Assembly (NCBI RefSeq): GCF_014652375.1
Contig: NZ_BMYR01000008.1
Coordinates: forward strand, 62,001-126,000
Reading direction: 5' to 3'
Length of the DNA: 64,000 nucleotides
Source: Alishewanella tabrizica
GTDB taxonomy: Bacteria; Pseudomonadota; Gammaproteobacteria; Enterobacterales; Alteromonadaceae
Part shown: positions 51,267-61,564 of the stretch, in pieces
Position numbering within the stretch: position 1 is the first letter of the stretch
How the letters are laid out: every line of letters begins with the position of its first letter
Program-made: the position numbers and the translations under genes
Notes under the pieces: model-generated
Told to the model about the DNA's origin: nothing
The model's input: only the letters and a program-made list of their open reading frames with translations
The model's database searches: none

Positions 51267-53405
51267 TTGTCGCAGCTGTTACGTTATTTTGCGTTGATCT
51301 ATTTCGCGGGTTCTGCGCTGTTGTTTATAGCGCTTATGAGTTGGCAGCATTTTTATGCTGAGCAGCGCATGCAATGGCATCTGCAACAGTACGCTGAGTT
51401 AATGAAAGTTAGCTTACGTCCTTTTATCAAGCAATCTTCTGCCGAGCAATTAAGCAGTCATTTAACCGAATTGCAGTTTAGTGCGCTGTTACCTGTTGCT
51501 GCGCTCGCCGTATACCAACCTAATGGCGAACAAATCGCGCGCTCTGGAGCGAGTCAATTATTGCCAGATCAATTAAACCATGTGTTGCAGCGGCAGTACC
51601 AGTTACAGCATAGCTATGAACGGCTGTTAGCGGTGCAGCCATTATATACGCTGTATACTCAGGTTGATCATTTCGGTGCCTTTCAAATTCCAGATGCGTA
51701 TCTAGTAGTTGTACCGGAGTTGCCCGAACTCTGGCCAGGCATTCGTGCGCCTTTCGCGATTACCTGGTCGCTTTTAACGGGACTGTTTGTTTTATTATGG
51801 TTAGTGCTGCGTCGGGTTGAACGTCAGCGTCGTTACTGGCTTGAACGTTTAGCTGCGCCACAAATTACGCAGGTCAAAATCGATGACGTCAACGTTAATG
51901 ACAGGGAGTTACCTGCTGAATTTGCGTCGATACAACAGGTGTTCAGCGAGTGTGAACAGGCACAAAAACAGCTGCATAATCAGGTGCAGGATTTACAATT
52001 AATGCTTGAAAACAGCCAACAAGCCTGTGAGCAAGCAGAACGTTTACAACAACACTACCAAGATAACGCCACGACGATGCAACAACAAATCGCAGTCTGG
52101 TTGCAACGCTATCAACAATTATCTCTTCGGCATGAGCAACTGTCTGCCCCGGTGTTCAATAGTTTGCAGCAATTACATCTACTTCAAGCTACGCTGCAGT
52201 TTACCGCACCGAGTATGCACACGGTACCACTTAGTTGTAGCGATTGGCTGGCGCAGCACTTGCCACTATTAAATCACCTAGCGCCAGCGGACTTGGCAAT
52301 TGACTGGATTGAAGGCTCTGCCAATACCAATTTTACAGTGCAAATGGATGAATCTTTATTATTAGCCATTATGCAGGCAATGTTATTGTTGGTGTTGCGT
52401 GCAGAGCAAGCGCAACGGCTTTTATTTCGTGTGCAGCTTGAAAAAGGGAAAAACCCACAGCTTCAACTGCATATCAGTTGTGACGGTAGTGGGTTGCCTG
52501 TCCATTTCACCCGTCAATTGGCGTTGGGCGAGCAAGTAGAGTGGCAATGGCGTGATGCCGATATTGCGTTTTTACAAAGCTGTGAAAACGTCTTGGCAGC
52601 CGATTTTAAAGTTCAATCGCTAGAGGGATTAGGGTGTAGTATTCGATTTGCTCTCCCGGTTACGGTGCAACCGGCGCACGTTAACACTAACATTAAGCAC
52701 ATGATTGTATTCGATGCTGATAGCGAAAGGCTGCAAGAGCGCGCCCCCGCATTAAGTGTTCAGGCAATGGAACTAACGCTATGTAACAGTGTGATGCAAT
52801 TAGAGCAAAAACTACAGGAGAGTATTCCTGAGGTGCTGTTGTTATTTGTACCGCCTCAAGCACCTGATGCGACATGGCTTGAATTGCTTAATCGTTATCA
52901 GCATCAAGTTAGTATTCAGATTTTTGTCCCTAAGTTGAACGTGGTTGCTTGGCAAGCTGTTGCACCCTCAAGTATTAGTGCAGATTTTTGTTTACACCGT
53001 TTACAAACGCTCTCACTACCTCAATTGCCCAAACGTGCCATAAAAAAGCTGCTGGTGGTAGATGATAATGAGACAAATCAGGCATTTATTGCCGTGCTGT
53101 TGCAGCATAAACGTATAGAATTACAGGCCGCGCTGACGGGGTCGGAAGTTGTTGCGCTATGTCAAACGCAGCAATTTGATATGATTTTACTCGATATTAG
53201 TTTGCCCGATATATCTGGTATTGATGTGGCTATTCAGCTTCGCCGCTTAGCGGGATATCAACAAACCCCCATTTTTGCTTTTACTGCACATGCGTTGCCC
53301 GCTGAAATTAATGCCTTTAAAGCCGCAGGGATGAACGATATAGTATTGAAGCCGCTGGACCCGAGCAAATTTGAAACACTATTAGCGCGCTACCAGCTAT
53401 ATTAA
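51267..53405 (+). CDS. Degenerate hybrid sensor kinase with C-terminal receiver
   Basis: A 712-aa membrane sensor. Helices at about 5-25 and 162-182 enclose a periplasmic sensor; a coiled coil (about 225-290) leads to RHEQLSAPVFNSL (His289), which looks like a worn HisKA box. The ATPase-like part keeps DGSG (406-409) and GLGCSIRFALP (454-464), but where the N-box should be (361-380) there is only a hydrophobic helix without Asn. A second, worn receiver-like segment (475-585) and an intact receiver (VVDDN, Asp643, Lys695) follow. TTG start. It is probably a pseudokinase or a very weak kinase, BarA-like in plan but lacking HPt. It is 95 bp before the phosphodiesterase gene. Confidence 0.75.
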   Translation: MSQLLRYFALIYFAGSALLFIALMSWQHFYAEQRMQWHLQQYAELMKVSLRPFIKQSSAEQLSSHLTELQFSALLPVAALAVYQPNGEQIARSGASQLLPDQLNHVLQRQYQLQHSYERLLAVQPLYTLYTQVDHFGAFQIPDAYLVVVPELPELWPGIRAPFAITWSLLTGLFVLLWLVLRRVERQRRYWLERLAAPQITQVKIDDVNVNDRELPAEFASIQQVFSECEQAQKQLHNQVQDLQLMLENSQQACEQAERLQQHYQDNATTMQQQIAVWLQRYQQLSLRHEQLSAPVFNSLQQLHLLQATLQFTAPSMHTVPLSCSDWLAQHLPLLNHLAPADLAIDWIEGSANTNFTVQMDESLLLAIMQAMLLLVLRAEQAQRLLFRVQLEKGKNPQLQLHISCDGSGLPVHFTRQLALGEQVEWQWRDADIAFLQSCENVLAADFKVQSLEGLGCSIRFALPVTVQPAHVNTNIKHMIVFDADSERLQERAPALSVQAMELTLCNSVMQLEQKLQESIPEVLLLFVPPQAPDATWLELLNRYQHQVSIQIFVPKLNVVAWQAVAPSSISADFCLHRLQTLSLPQLPKRAIKKLLVVDDNETNQAFIAVLLQHKRIELQAALTGSEVVALCQTQQFDMILLDISLPDISGIDVAIQLRRLAGYQQTPIFAFTAHALPAEINAFKAAGMNDIVLKPLDPSKFETLLARYQLY

Positions 53406-53500
53406 ACCTATAGGCTGTACGAATTTAATACGAAATAACCTTCCTTTTTTCACCCAGAAGAGGGTATATTTGTCAGTGTGTATAAGGATAAGGTTAGCTA

Positions 53501-55729
53501 ATGGCACAAAGAGAAACAGATGAAGGATTTCTGTTTTTAGCAGATGATGAGAGTACTCCCATTCCTCCAGATACCTCTGCAGGTGTTTGGAATTTGCTAA
53601 TCGTCGATGACGATCAAGAGATCCATACCGTTACCAAGTTGGCACTTAGCGATTTAATTGTGCTTGGTAAGCCTTTGCTGTTTCACCATGCTTACTCTGG
53701 CAAGGAGGCTATTGCGTTTTTACGTGAACAGCCCGATACCGCTTTAGTGCTGTTAGATGTGGTGATGGAAACTGACGATGCCGGTTTGCAAGTTGTGCGT
53801 AAAATTCGGGATGAGTTAAGGATGGACGAGTTGCGCATTGTATTGCGTACGGGCCAGCCGGGTTATGCGCCTGAAGAAAGCGTGATTAAAGAATATGATA
53901 TTAATGATTATAAAACCAAGACTGAACTAACACGCAGTAAACTGGTTACCACCATCATCTCGTCGCTACGCTCATATCAACAAATAAAAACAATTAATCA
54001 AAATCGTCGTGGTTTACAAAAAATTATTAAAGCCGGCGCTAATTTACTTGAGCAACACTCGTTGCATGAGTTCTCTGAAGGCGTTGTAACACAAATTTCG
54101 TCTTTAATTGGCCTGCATGCAGAAGGGGTGTTGTGCGCGCAAATTGAAGATGATGGTTCTGCTAGCGATAAAATATATGTGTTGGGGGCCGCAGGGCATT
54201 ATGCGCCTTTTATCAAGTGCCAATTAGAGCGTTTAGATAATAAGCGCATTGTGACGCAAATAAATCAGTGTTTAGCGACACGACAGCACATTTTTACCCA
54301 TCTTGATACCATACTTTTTTTGGGTAACGACAAGCATAATGCGGCAGTATATATTGAAACGAACCGGCCAATTGAAGACGCTGATAAACAACTTATAGAG
54401 GTGTTTTTAAGTAATATCTCCATTGGTTATGAGAATGTCGCGCTCTTTCAACAATTACGACACGCCGCTTATATCGATCCGTTGACCAAAACACCTAATC
54501 GCAACGAATTTATTCAGATTTTGCAAGATACACGCCGGTTTGAACCTGACAATATGGTTGCAGTGTTGGTAGATGTTGATCACTTTTCTGATATCAATGA
54601 TGGTCTGGGCCAAGAGGTTGGCAATGAGTTGTTAATTGCCATTACCTTACGTTTAATTGAACATTTTGGTATCAGCTCACAATTAGGTCGCATCGGTGCT
54701 GATGTATTTGCGCTTGTTGGGCCCGAGGATGATTTGACGCCAGAGCGATTACATGCGTTGTTTATTGAACCTTTTCAAGCGTTTGAGCATAGTTTACAAG
54801 TGAATGCGACCTTTGGTATTTGTCGTCTGCGTGATTCTGCTGATCAGGGCGTGGTGATTATGAAACATGTTTACATCGCCCTGAACAAAGCGAAAAAAAC
54901 CTTGGGTGTGCATCATCAGTATTACCAGCCTGAAATGGCAGAAGAAGTGACAGAACGCTTAAGTTTATTGCGTAAACTTCGTGCTGATTTTGCTCTAGAC
55001 AAACTGCAACTTTGGTATCAGCCGCAGTTATGTCTAAAATCGAATACCGTTATGGGTATGGAAGCATTGTTGCGCTGGCCGCATCAACCTGGACATTTTA
55101 TTTCGCCTGCCGTTTTTATCCCGCTAGCGGAGTACTCAGGGCTGATTGTTGATATTGGGTTATGGGTATTAGAACAAGCGTGTCGACAGCTGCAACAATT
55201 GTCGCAGCAAGGCTGTAGTGAGTTACGTATTGCAGTTAATGTGTCTATGCCGCAATTTCGCTCGCCGCACTTTGTAAAATCCGTGATTGATATGGTTAGT
55301 CGTTATCAAGTGAAACCCTATTTATTGGAATTAGAGATCACGGAATCGGTGGTAATGGATGAGCCTAAAATCGTAATCGATGCGCTGCAAAAGTTAAAGA
55401 ATTTTGGCATAAAGGTCGCTATTGATGATTTTGGTATTGGTTTCTCTTCGTTAAATTATTTACAGCAATTACCGCTTGATCGTATTAAAGTCGATCGTGC
55501 TTTTGTCAGCACCGTCACGCAGCCTGGAGGCAATTTAATTGCTGAAACCATTGTTAGCTTAGGTAAGCGTATTGGTTTATCCACAATTGCTGAGGGGGTT
55601 GAAACTGCCGAGCAATTGGCTGTGATAAAAAATATGGGGTGTGATGAAGTGCAAGGCTTTCTTTTTGCCAAACCCATGCCCGCAGCAGAGTTAATGCAGT
55701 TTTTGCTGAAGCATCAGGGATCTTGTTAG
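53501..55729 (+). CDS. Receiver-DUF3369-GGDEF-EAL c-di-GMP phosphodiesterase
   Basis: A 742-aa cytoplasmic response regulator. Receiver 30-150 (DDD 36-38, Asp86, Lys138), DUF3369 about 170-310, GGDEF domain about 320-475 and EAL domain about 490-735. The GGDEF signature is replaced by GADVF (399-403), so diguanylate cyclase activity is unlikely. The EAL site is intact: EAL at 521-523, DDFGIGFSSLNYL, KVDRAFV and AEGVE. It should therefore hydrolyse c-di-GMP, perhaps with the GGDEF domain as a GTP sensor. The preceding sensor is a likely partner. Confidence 0.92.
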   Translation: MAQRETDEGFLFLADDESTPIPPDTSAGVWNLLIVDDDQEIHTVTKLALSDLIVLGKPLLFHHAYSGKEAIAFLREQPDTALVLLDVVMETDDAGLQVVRKIRDELRMDELRIVLRTGQPGYAPEESVIKEYDINDYKTKTELTRSKLVTTIISSLRSYQQIKTINQNRRGLQKIIKAGANLLEQHSLHEFSEGVVTQISSLIGLHAEGVLCAQIEDDGSASDKIYVLGAAGHYAPFIKCQLERLDNKRIVTQINQCLATRQHIFTHLDTILFLGNDKHNAAVYIETNRPIEDADKQLIEVFLSNISIGYENVALFQQLRHAAYIDPLTKTPNRNEFIQILQDTRRFEPDNMVAVLVDVDHFSDINDGLGQEVGNELLIAITLRLIEHFGISSQLGRIGADVFALVGPEDDLTPERLHALFIEPFQAFEHSLQVNATFGICRLRDSADQGVVIMKHVYIALNKAKKTLGVHHQYYQPEMAEEVTERLSLLRKLRADFALDKLQLWYQPQLCLKSNTVMGMEALLRWPHQPGHFISPAVFIPLAEYSGLIVDIGLWVLEQACRQLQQLSQQGCSELRIAVNVSMPQFRSPHFVKSVIDMVSRYQVKPYLLELEITESVVMDEPKIVIDALQKLKNFGIKVAIDDFGIGFSSLNYLQQLPLDRIKVDRAFVSTVTQPGGNLIAETIVSLGKRIGLSTIAEGVETAEQLAVIKNMGCDEVQGFLFAKPMPAAELMQFLLKHQGSC

Positions 55730-55742
55730 CTTGCTAGCGGCT

Positions 55743-55777
55743 ATGTACCCAGCCAGAAGTATCTTTACTGGGTACAT
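55743..55777. repeat. Inverted repeat after the EAL-protein gene
   Basis: ATGTACCCAG (55743-55752) and CTGGGTACAT (55768-55777) form a 10-bp stem with a 15-base loop, and a partial third copy (CTGGGTATA) follows at 55782. It lies between convergent genes; without a T run it is only a weak terminator candidate. Confidence 0.45.
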
Positions 55778-55859
55778 TATGCTGGGTATAGTCTGAATGT
55801 GTAATAATAAAGCTTGAACCGCGCTAGAACATGATCGTTCAGCGCGTGTTATCTCAAAA

Positions 55860-56387
55860 TTACTTTTTAGCACGCTCAAATGAGGTCATAATCTCAGCTT
55901 TTGCCGCAGCTGCATCGCCCCAGCCGGTGATTTTAACCCATTTACCTGGTTCTAATTCTTTATAACGTTCGAAGAAATGCTGGATTTGTTTTCTCAGCAA
56001 TTCTGGCACATCGTTAATGTCCTGAATATGATCATACAGCTTAGTCAGCTTGCTGACGGGCACCGCGATCACTTTGGCATCTTCGCCAGACTCGTCTTCC
56101 ATGTTTAGTACGCCAACAGGTCGGCACTTAATCACCGCACCTGGAATTAATGGGTAAGGCGTTGGCACTAGCACGTCAACTGGATCACCATCTAACGACA
56201 ATGTATGGTTTACAAAACCGTAGTTACACGGATAGAACATTGGCGTAGCCATGAAGCGGTCAACCCATACTGTGCCAGTATCTTTATCGACTTCATACTT
56301 AATAGGATCGGCATTGGCCGGAATTTCAATAATAACGTTAATTTCATCTGGCAGATTCTTGCCGGCAGCTACATCGCTTAAGCTCAT
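55860..56387 (-). CDS. ppa: Inorganic pyrophosphatase, family I
   Basis: Hydrolyses pyrophosphate from biosynthesis. The 175-aa protein has the acidic signature DGDPVDVLV, substrate residues in NYGFVNHT, and the KYEVDKDTG stretch typical of bacterial hexameric PPases. It is downstream of fbp on the minus strand with a 78-bp gap that contains a TATAAT (56424-56419 region), so it may have its own promoter. Confidence 0.97.
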   Translation of the reverse strand: MSLSDVAAGKNLPDEINVIIEIPANADPIKYEVDKDTGTVWVDRFMATPMFYPCNYGFVNHTLSLDGDPVDVLVPTPYPLIPGAVIKCRPVGVLNMEDESGEDAKVIAVPVSKLTKLYDHIQDINDVPELLRKQIQHFFERYKELEPGKWVKITGWGDAAAAKAEIMTSFERAKK

Positions 56388-56465
56388 CGCTTGTTCCTCA
56401 GGTTAATTAAATGCCGCTATTATAAGGGCGGCAATACAATTGGCTATAAGTTATTAGTCGAATAA

Positions 56466-57440
56466 TCAGTTTGTTTTATGGTAACCGACGCAGGTTTCCA
56501 CTTCATGTTTCGATCCTAAAATCACCGCTACCCGTTGGTGAATATCGGTCGGTACGATGTCCATAATACGTTCGTACCCGGTTGAACTGGCGCCACCGGC
56601 TTGCTCAACCAAAAAACTCATCGGGTTTGCTTCATACATCAAACGCAGTTTATCGGGCTTAGTCGGATCTTTCATATCACGCGGGTAGGCAAAGATACCG
56701 CCACGGCATAGTACTCGGTGCACATCACCGACCATAGCGGCTATCCAACGCATATTGTAGTTTTTGCCACGTGGCCCTTCTTTACCTTGTAGCAAGTCAG
56801 CAATATAACGCTGCATTGCCGGCTGCCAATAGCGCTGATTAGACATATTAATCGCAAATTCTGCGGTATATTTCGGGATAGTGGCGTGCTCTTCGGTCAG
56901 CAAGAAGCCACCGTAGGTTTTATCTAAGGTGTATAAGCGAGTCCCTTTGCCCGTCGTTAACGCTAACATAGTTGATGGGCCATACAGTACATAGCCTGCG
57001 GCTAATTGTGCTGTGCCAGCTTGAAGAAACTGGCTGGCGTCATCCGCTTCTTTGTTAGCATCGGCCGGCAATATTGAGAAAATGGTTCCTATCAGACTAT
57101 TGATATCGGTATTTGACGATCCATCCAGCGGATCAAAGGTCACTAAAAAGCGACCACGGGGGTTACCCGGTACAATCGTATCTTCTTCTTCTGAGCTAAT
57201 GGCTTTAACCACGCCCGTTTCTAAAATCACTTCTTTAAGGAGTTCGTTGGCAATAACATCGAGTTTCTTTTGCGTTTCGCCTTGCACATTTTCTGCTAAG
57301 GTTGAGCCTAACACACCGGCTAATTCGCCTTGGCTGACCCTGAAAGCAATTTCTCGGCAGGCTGCCAATATGGTTTTTAAAAGCGAGATCAAGTCAGGAT
57401 CGACGCCATCTTGTTGCAGTACAGGGGAGATGCGACGCAT
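56466..57440 (-). CDS. fbp: Fructose-1,6-bisphosphatase, class I
   Basis: Key gluconeogenic phosphatase. The 324-aa protein has the metal-binding [20 protein letters not shown] upstream, and the substrate-site [20 protein letters not shown]. It is divergent from mpl, as in Pseudomonas and E. coli relatives (fbp-mpl), with a 287-bp spacer. Confidence 0.97.
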   Translation of the reverse strand: MRRISPVLQQDGVDPDLISLLKTILAACREIAFRVSQGELAGVLGSTLAENVQGETQKKLDVIANELLKEVILETGVVKAISSEEEDTIVPGNPRGRFLVTFDPLDGSSNTDINSLIGTIFSILPADANKEADDASQFLQAGTAQLAAGYVLYGPSTMLALTTGKGTRLYTLDKTYGGFLLTEEHATIPKYTAEFAINMSNQRYWQPAMQRYIADLLQGKEGPRGKNYNMRWIAAMVGDVHRVLCRGGIFAYPRDMKDPTKPDKLRLMYEANPMSFLVEQAGGASSTGYERIMDIVPTDIHQRVAVILGSKHEVETCVGYHKTN

Positions 57441-57727
57441 GATGTAAGGTCCTTTTTCTTTTTTTGTACAAATATTAGGTAAGAATAAGCACTGTTGCAG
57501 CGTCTAAATGCGAAGACAAATCCCGCAGCAGTTAGCGCATTACAGTATAGCTGTGTAGGCAGCCTTAGCTATTTTAAAGAATTTCTGTCTAAATTGCAGT
57601 TTTCATCGCAGCTTTATCTGCATTTGTTACAATACTCAGCAAATTTTGGGGTTGCCGCTGAGTAATGCAGCCAACAATGAATCATTTTCGGGATAAACGT
57701 CAGCACCCGCAGAGCGAGGCAGTATTT

Positions 57728-59086
57728 ATGCATATTCATATTTTGGGTATTTGCGGCACTTTTATGGGCGGTATTGCTGCTATAGCAAAAGCGCTTGGAC
57801 ACCGTGTAACGGGGGCCGATCAAAACGTTTACCCGCCAATGAGCACTCAGTTGGCTGATTTAGGGATTGGTTTGACCCAAGGCTATGATCCTGTGCAACT
57901 CGACCCTGCACCTGACTTAGTGATTATCGGTAATGCCCTATCGCGCGGTAATCCGGCCGTAGAGTATGTTTTGGATCGAAACTTGCCGTATACCTCTGGT
58001 CCACAATGGTTATCTGAGCAATTATTACAGCAGCGTTGGGTTTTAGCGGTGTCTGGTACCCATGGTAAAACCACCACGGCCAGTATGTTGGCTTGGATCC
58101 TAGATTATGCGGGGTTAAATCCTGGGTTTTTAATCGGTGGCGTACCACAAAACTTCGATTGCTCGGCGCGTTTGGGTGATTCGCCGTTTTTTGTAATTGA
58201 AGCCGATGAATACGATACGGCCTTTTTTGATAAACGCTCCAAGTTTGTACATTACCGGCCGCGCACCTTAGTGATTAATAATCTGGAATATGATCATGCC
58301 GATATTTTCCCTGATTTAGCGGCTATTCAGCGACAATTTCACCATTTATTGCGTATGGTTCCCGCTAGCGGTTTAGTGCTCTCGCCAGAAAGCACTCCCG
58401 CAGTGGCGCAAACACTGGCTCAAGGTTGCTGGAGCGAGCGACAAGCCTATGGCACGGATTGGCAAGCGCAGTTACTGCAACAAGATGGCAGCAAGTTTCA
58501 AGTCTGTTGGCAACAACAGGTGCTGGGTGAAGTGCATTGGCAGTTAACGGGGCAACATAATGTGGATAATGCCATGATGGCGATTGCTGCGGCGCGCCAT
58601 GCTGGCGTGCCTGTGTCGGTAAGTATCGAAGCGTTGGCGGCCTTTGTGGCACCGAAGCGGCGCATGGAATTAAAAGGTACGCCTGGCAATATTGCGATAT
58701 ACGATGATTTTGCTCATCACCCGACCGCCATCGCTACCACCTTACAGGGGTTAAGGGCAAAAGTGGGCCACGGGCGTATTTTGGCCGTACTGGAACCACG
58801 CTCTAATACTATGCGCCTTGGTGTACATCAGGCTGCTTTGCCGCAAGCGTTGCATAATGCCGATGAAGTGTTTTTGTTTGAGCCACGGCATGCCGGTTGG
58901 TCTATGTCCGATCTGGTGGCAAAGCTCAGCCAAGTCGGTAGTGTCAGTTATGACATTGATGAGCTGGTGCAACGACTTCGAGACACAGCGCAACCTGGCG
59001 ATAGCATTGTTATTATGAGTAATGGCGCTTTTGGTGGTATTCATCAGAAGTTATTGTCTGCATTAACTGACAAGTGGAATTCATAA
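57728..59086 (+). CDS. mpl: Mpl, UDP-MurNAc:L-Ala-gamma-D-Glu-meso-DAP ligase
   Basis: Murein-recycling ligase that joins recovered tripeptide to UDP-MurNAc. The 452-aa Mur-ligase has an N-terminal [12 protein letters not shown], the ATP loop [18 protein letters not shown] and [10 protein letters not shown] choose ATG 57728 ([14 protein letters not shown] 9 bases upstream); the frame is open to 57665 without similarity. The stop overlaps the ubiX ATG (TAATG). The presence of the ligase implies meso-DAP peptidoglycan recycling. Confidence 0.96.
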   Translation: MHIHILGICGTFMGGIAAIAKALGHRVTGADQNVYPPMSTQLADLGIGLTQGYDPVQLDPAPDLVIIGNALSRGNPAVEYVLDRNLPYTSGPQWLSEQLLQQRWVLAVSGTHGKTTTASMLAWILDYAGLNPGFLIGGVPQNFDCSARLGDSPFFVIEADEYDTAFFDKRSKFVHYRPRTLVINNLEYDHADIFPDLAAIQRQFHHLLRMVPASGLVLSPESTPAVAQTLAQGCWSERQAYGTDWQAQLLQQDGSKFQVCWQQQVLGEVHWQLTGQHNVDNAMMAIAAARHAGVPVSVSIEALAAFVAPKRRMELKGTPGNIAIYDDFAHHPTAIATTLQGLRAKVGHGRILAVLEPRSNTMRLGVHQAALPQALHNADEVFLFEPRHAGWSMSDLVAKLSQVGSVSYDIDELVQRLRDTAQPGDSIVIMSNGAFGGIHQKLLSALTDKWNS

Positions 59087-59718
59087 TGACCGAACATTCT
59101 TCTGAACCGCGTGCTGAAATCACGTTAGCTTTTACTGGTGCTTCTGGTGCACCTTACGGCTGGCGCTTATTAGAGTTATTGCTTGCCCAACATATAAAAG
59201 TGCATTTGTTGATTTCCAGTGCCGCGCGTGTGGTGTTTGCTACCGAACATGATATTAAACTTGCTGGTGCGCCGGATAAATGCACCGAGCAATTAGTCGC
59301 GCATTTCCACTGTGCTCCAGAATTAATCAGTGTATACGGCAAAGATGATTGGTTTTCGCCGGTGGCTTCGGGCTCTGCTGCACCGAAAAAAATGGTGGTT
59401 TGCCCCTGTTCTACCGGGACCTTGTCGGCAATTGCCCAAGGCGCTAGCGATAATCTGATTGAACGGGCCGCCGATGTGGTATTAAAAGAAGGTGGCAAAC
59501 TGATCTTAGTGGTACGCGAAAGCCCGCTCAGCGCGATTCACTTAGAAAATATGCTGAAATTATCTCGCTTAGGCGTCTGTATCATGCCAGCTGCCCCTGG
59601 TTTTTATCATCAGCCAACCCAACTTAGTGATCTCGTCGATTTTATGGTAGCGCGGATCCTAGACCAGCTTGGTTTATCACAACAATTAGTTGCTCGCTGG
59701 GGTTACGGCGGCCAATAA
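59086..59718 (+). CDS. ubiX: UbiX, flavin prenyltransferase
   Basis: Makes prenylated FMN for the decarboxylase UbiD in ubiquinone synthesis. The 210-aa protein has [17 protein letters not shown] (N-terminal FMN loop), [19 protein letters not shown] and [16 protein letters not shown]. The start is ATG 59086, overlapping the mpl stop by one base; mpl-ubiX adjacency suits a common transcript. It is followed after 22 bp by yadG. Confidence 0.95.
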   Translation: MTEHSSEPRAEITLAFTGASGAPYGWRLLELLLAQHIKVHLLISSAARVVFATEHDIKLAGAPDKCTEQLVAHFHCAPELISVYGKDDWFSPVASGSAAPKKMVVCPCSTGTLSAIAQGASDNLIERAADVVLKEGGKLILVVRESPLSAIHLENMLKLSRLGVCIMPAAPGFYHQPTQLSDLVDFMVARILDQLGLSQQLVARWGYGGQ

Positions 59719-59740
59719 GCCTTTTAGCAGGAGTTTTGAT

Positions 59741-60667
59741 TTGAGTATTGCACTGGATATTGCCGGACTGCATAAAGTATATCGCAGCGGCACTGTCGCC
59801 CTGGCAGGTATTGATTTACAAGTAAAGCAGGGCGATTTTTTTGCTTTGCTTGGCCCCAATGGTGCGGGTAAAAGTACCACCATTGGTGTGATCAGCTCGT
59901 TGGTAAACAAGACGCAGGGTAAGGTGCAGGTATTTGGTCACGACATCGACACCGATCTTGAAGCAGCAAAAAGTCAGCTGGGGCTGGTGCCGCAAGAATT
60001 TAACTTTAATCAGTTTGAAACCTTACTACAAATCGTGGTGAATCAGGCGGGCTATTACGGTATCCCCAAAACGATAGCCCTGCAGCGTGCTGAAAAGTAC
60101 CTAAGCCAATTGGGTTTATGGGAAAAGCGTAACGCCAGAGCGCGCGAGCTATCTGGTGGTATGAAACGCCGTTTAATGATTGCCCGCGCTTTAATGCATG
60201 AGCCGAGATTACTGATTTTAGACGAACCCACCGCAGGGGTCGATATTGAACTACGTCGCTCGATGTGGGAGTTTTTACGCACGATTAATCAGCAGGGTGT
60301 GACCATTATTCTCACCACCCATTACCTGGAAGAAGCTGAGATGCTCTGCCGCAATATTGCCATTATTGATAAAGGCCTGATCATCGAGAATACCAGTATG
60401 AAAGCCTTGTTGGCGAAACTGGGGAAAGAAACCTTTATTCTCGATCTCGATGTCTTGCCAAGCGCATTGCAATTAGAGGGGTTTCAATGGCGAGCCTTGG
60501 AAGGACAAAGTATCGAAGTGGATGTTGAGAAAGCTCAAGGACTCAATCCTATTTTTAGTCAGTTAACGGCGCAGCAGATCAAAGTCCTGTCTATGCGCAA
60601 TAAAGCCAACCGATTAGAAGAGCTGTTTGTCAACTTAGTTGAACATGGCCGAGGAGCGTCAGCATGA
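59741..60667 (+). CDS. yadG: YadG-type ABC transporter ATP-binding protein
   Basis: ATPase of an ABC-2 exporter. The 308-aa protein has Walker A GPNGAGKST, signature LSGGMKRR, Walker B LLILDEPTAGVD and the H-loop TTHYLEEAE; the C-terminal AVLSMRNKANRLEELFV-type segment matches E. coli YadG. The start is TTG 59741, 7 bases after AGGAG (59729-59733), chosen over an upstream in-frame ATG inside ubiX. ATGA overlap with yadH. Substrate unknown. Confidence 0.93.
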   Translation: MSIALDIAGLHKVYRSGTVALAGIDLQVKQGDFFALLGPNGAGKSTTIGVISSLVNKTQGKVQVFGHDIDTDLEAAKSQLGLVPQEFNFNQFETLLQIVVNQAGYYGIPKTIALQRAEKYLSQLGLWEKRNARARELSGGMKRRLMIARALMHEPRLLILDEPTAGVDIELRRSMWEFLRTINQQGVTIILTTHYLEEAEMLCRNIAIIDKGLIIENTSMKALLAKLGKETFILDLDVLPSALQLEGFQWRALEGQSIEVDVEKAQGLNPIFSQLTAQQIKVLSMRNKANRLEELFVNLVEHGRGASA

Positions 60668-61434
60668 ATCGCCGTTACTTGGTTGCTTTTAAAAGTATCT
60701 TGGATAAAGAGATCACCCGCTTTATGCGGATCTGGGTGCAAACCTTAGTGCCGCCAGCGATAACCATGAGCCTGTATTTTGTGATTTTTGGCAGCCTGAT
60801 TGGCTCACGCATTGGTGATATGAATGGTTTTAGCTATATGGAGTTTATTGTCCCGGGGTTAATTATGATGTCGGTGATTACCAACTCCTATGCCAATGTT
60901 GCCTCTTCATTCTTTAGCGCGAAATTTCAGCGTAATGTTGAGGAGCTGCTGGTTGCCCCAGTGCCTAATTACCTGATTGTATTAGGTTATGTTGGTGGTG
61001 GTATGGCGCGTGGTATGCTGGTCGGTTTGATTGTAACGCTACTATCGTTATTTTTTGTGACCATTCAAATCCACAATCTTGCTATTATCGTGTTAACGGT
61101 GGTGCTCACCTCGATGCTATTTTCGTTGGGTGGCTTAATAAACGCCGTTTATGCGAAAACTTTTGATGATATCAGTATTATCCCTACCTTTGTGTTAACG
61201 CCGCTGACCTACTTAGGCGGCGTGTTTTATTCACTAACGTTATTACCCGGTTTTTGGCAGCAGGTTGCAGCCTTAAATCCAATAGTGTATATGGTAAATG
61301 CATTTCGTTATGGTTTTCTCGGCTATACCGATGTTAGCCTCTGGTTAGCGCTGGCCGTGGTCGTGAGTTTTATCGTGGTATTATTTAGTTATGCCATGTA
61401 TCTGATCAACAAGGGTATAGGCTTACGTAGCTAA
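60664..61434 (+). CDS. yadH: YadH-type ABC-2 transporter permease
   Basis: Membrane partner of YadG. The 256-aa protein has six predicted helices, and motifs FMRIWVQTLVPPAITM, NVEELLVAPVPNY and TPLTYLGGVFYSLTLLP are nearly identical to E. coli YadH. It overlaps yadG by four bases. In E. coli yadGH lies near the pan genes; here panP follows. Confidence 0.94.
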   Translation: MNRRYLVAFKSILDKEITRFMRIWVQTLVPPAITMSLYFVIFGSLIGSRIGDMNGFSYMEFIVPGLIMMSVITNSYANVASSFFSAKFQRNVEELLVAPVPNYLIVLGYVGGGMARGMLVGLIVTLLSLFFVTIQIHNLAIIVLTVVLTSMLFSLGGLINAVYAKTFDDISIIPTFVLTPLTYLGGVFYSLTLLPGFWQQVAALNPIVYMVNAFRYGFLGYTDVSLWLALAVVVSFIVVLFSYAMYLINKGIGLRS

Positions 61435-61564
61435 GCAGCGGCTTAGTTTACAAAATCCCGGCTACAGGGATAATTCGCAGACATTTAATCGCGGTGACTA
61501 TCAGTCTAGCGTGTACAAGGTAACACGATAGGCTCAGGATAGTCGCGCTCAGGTACTGACAGGC

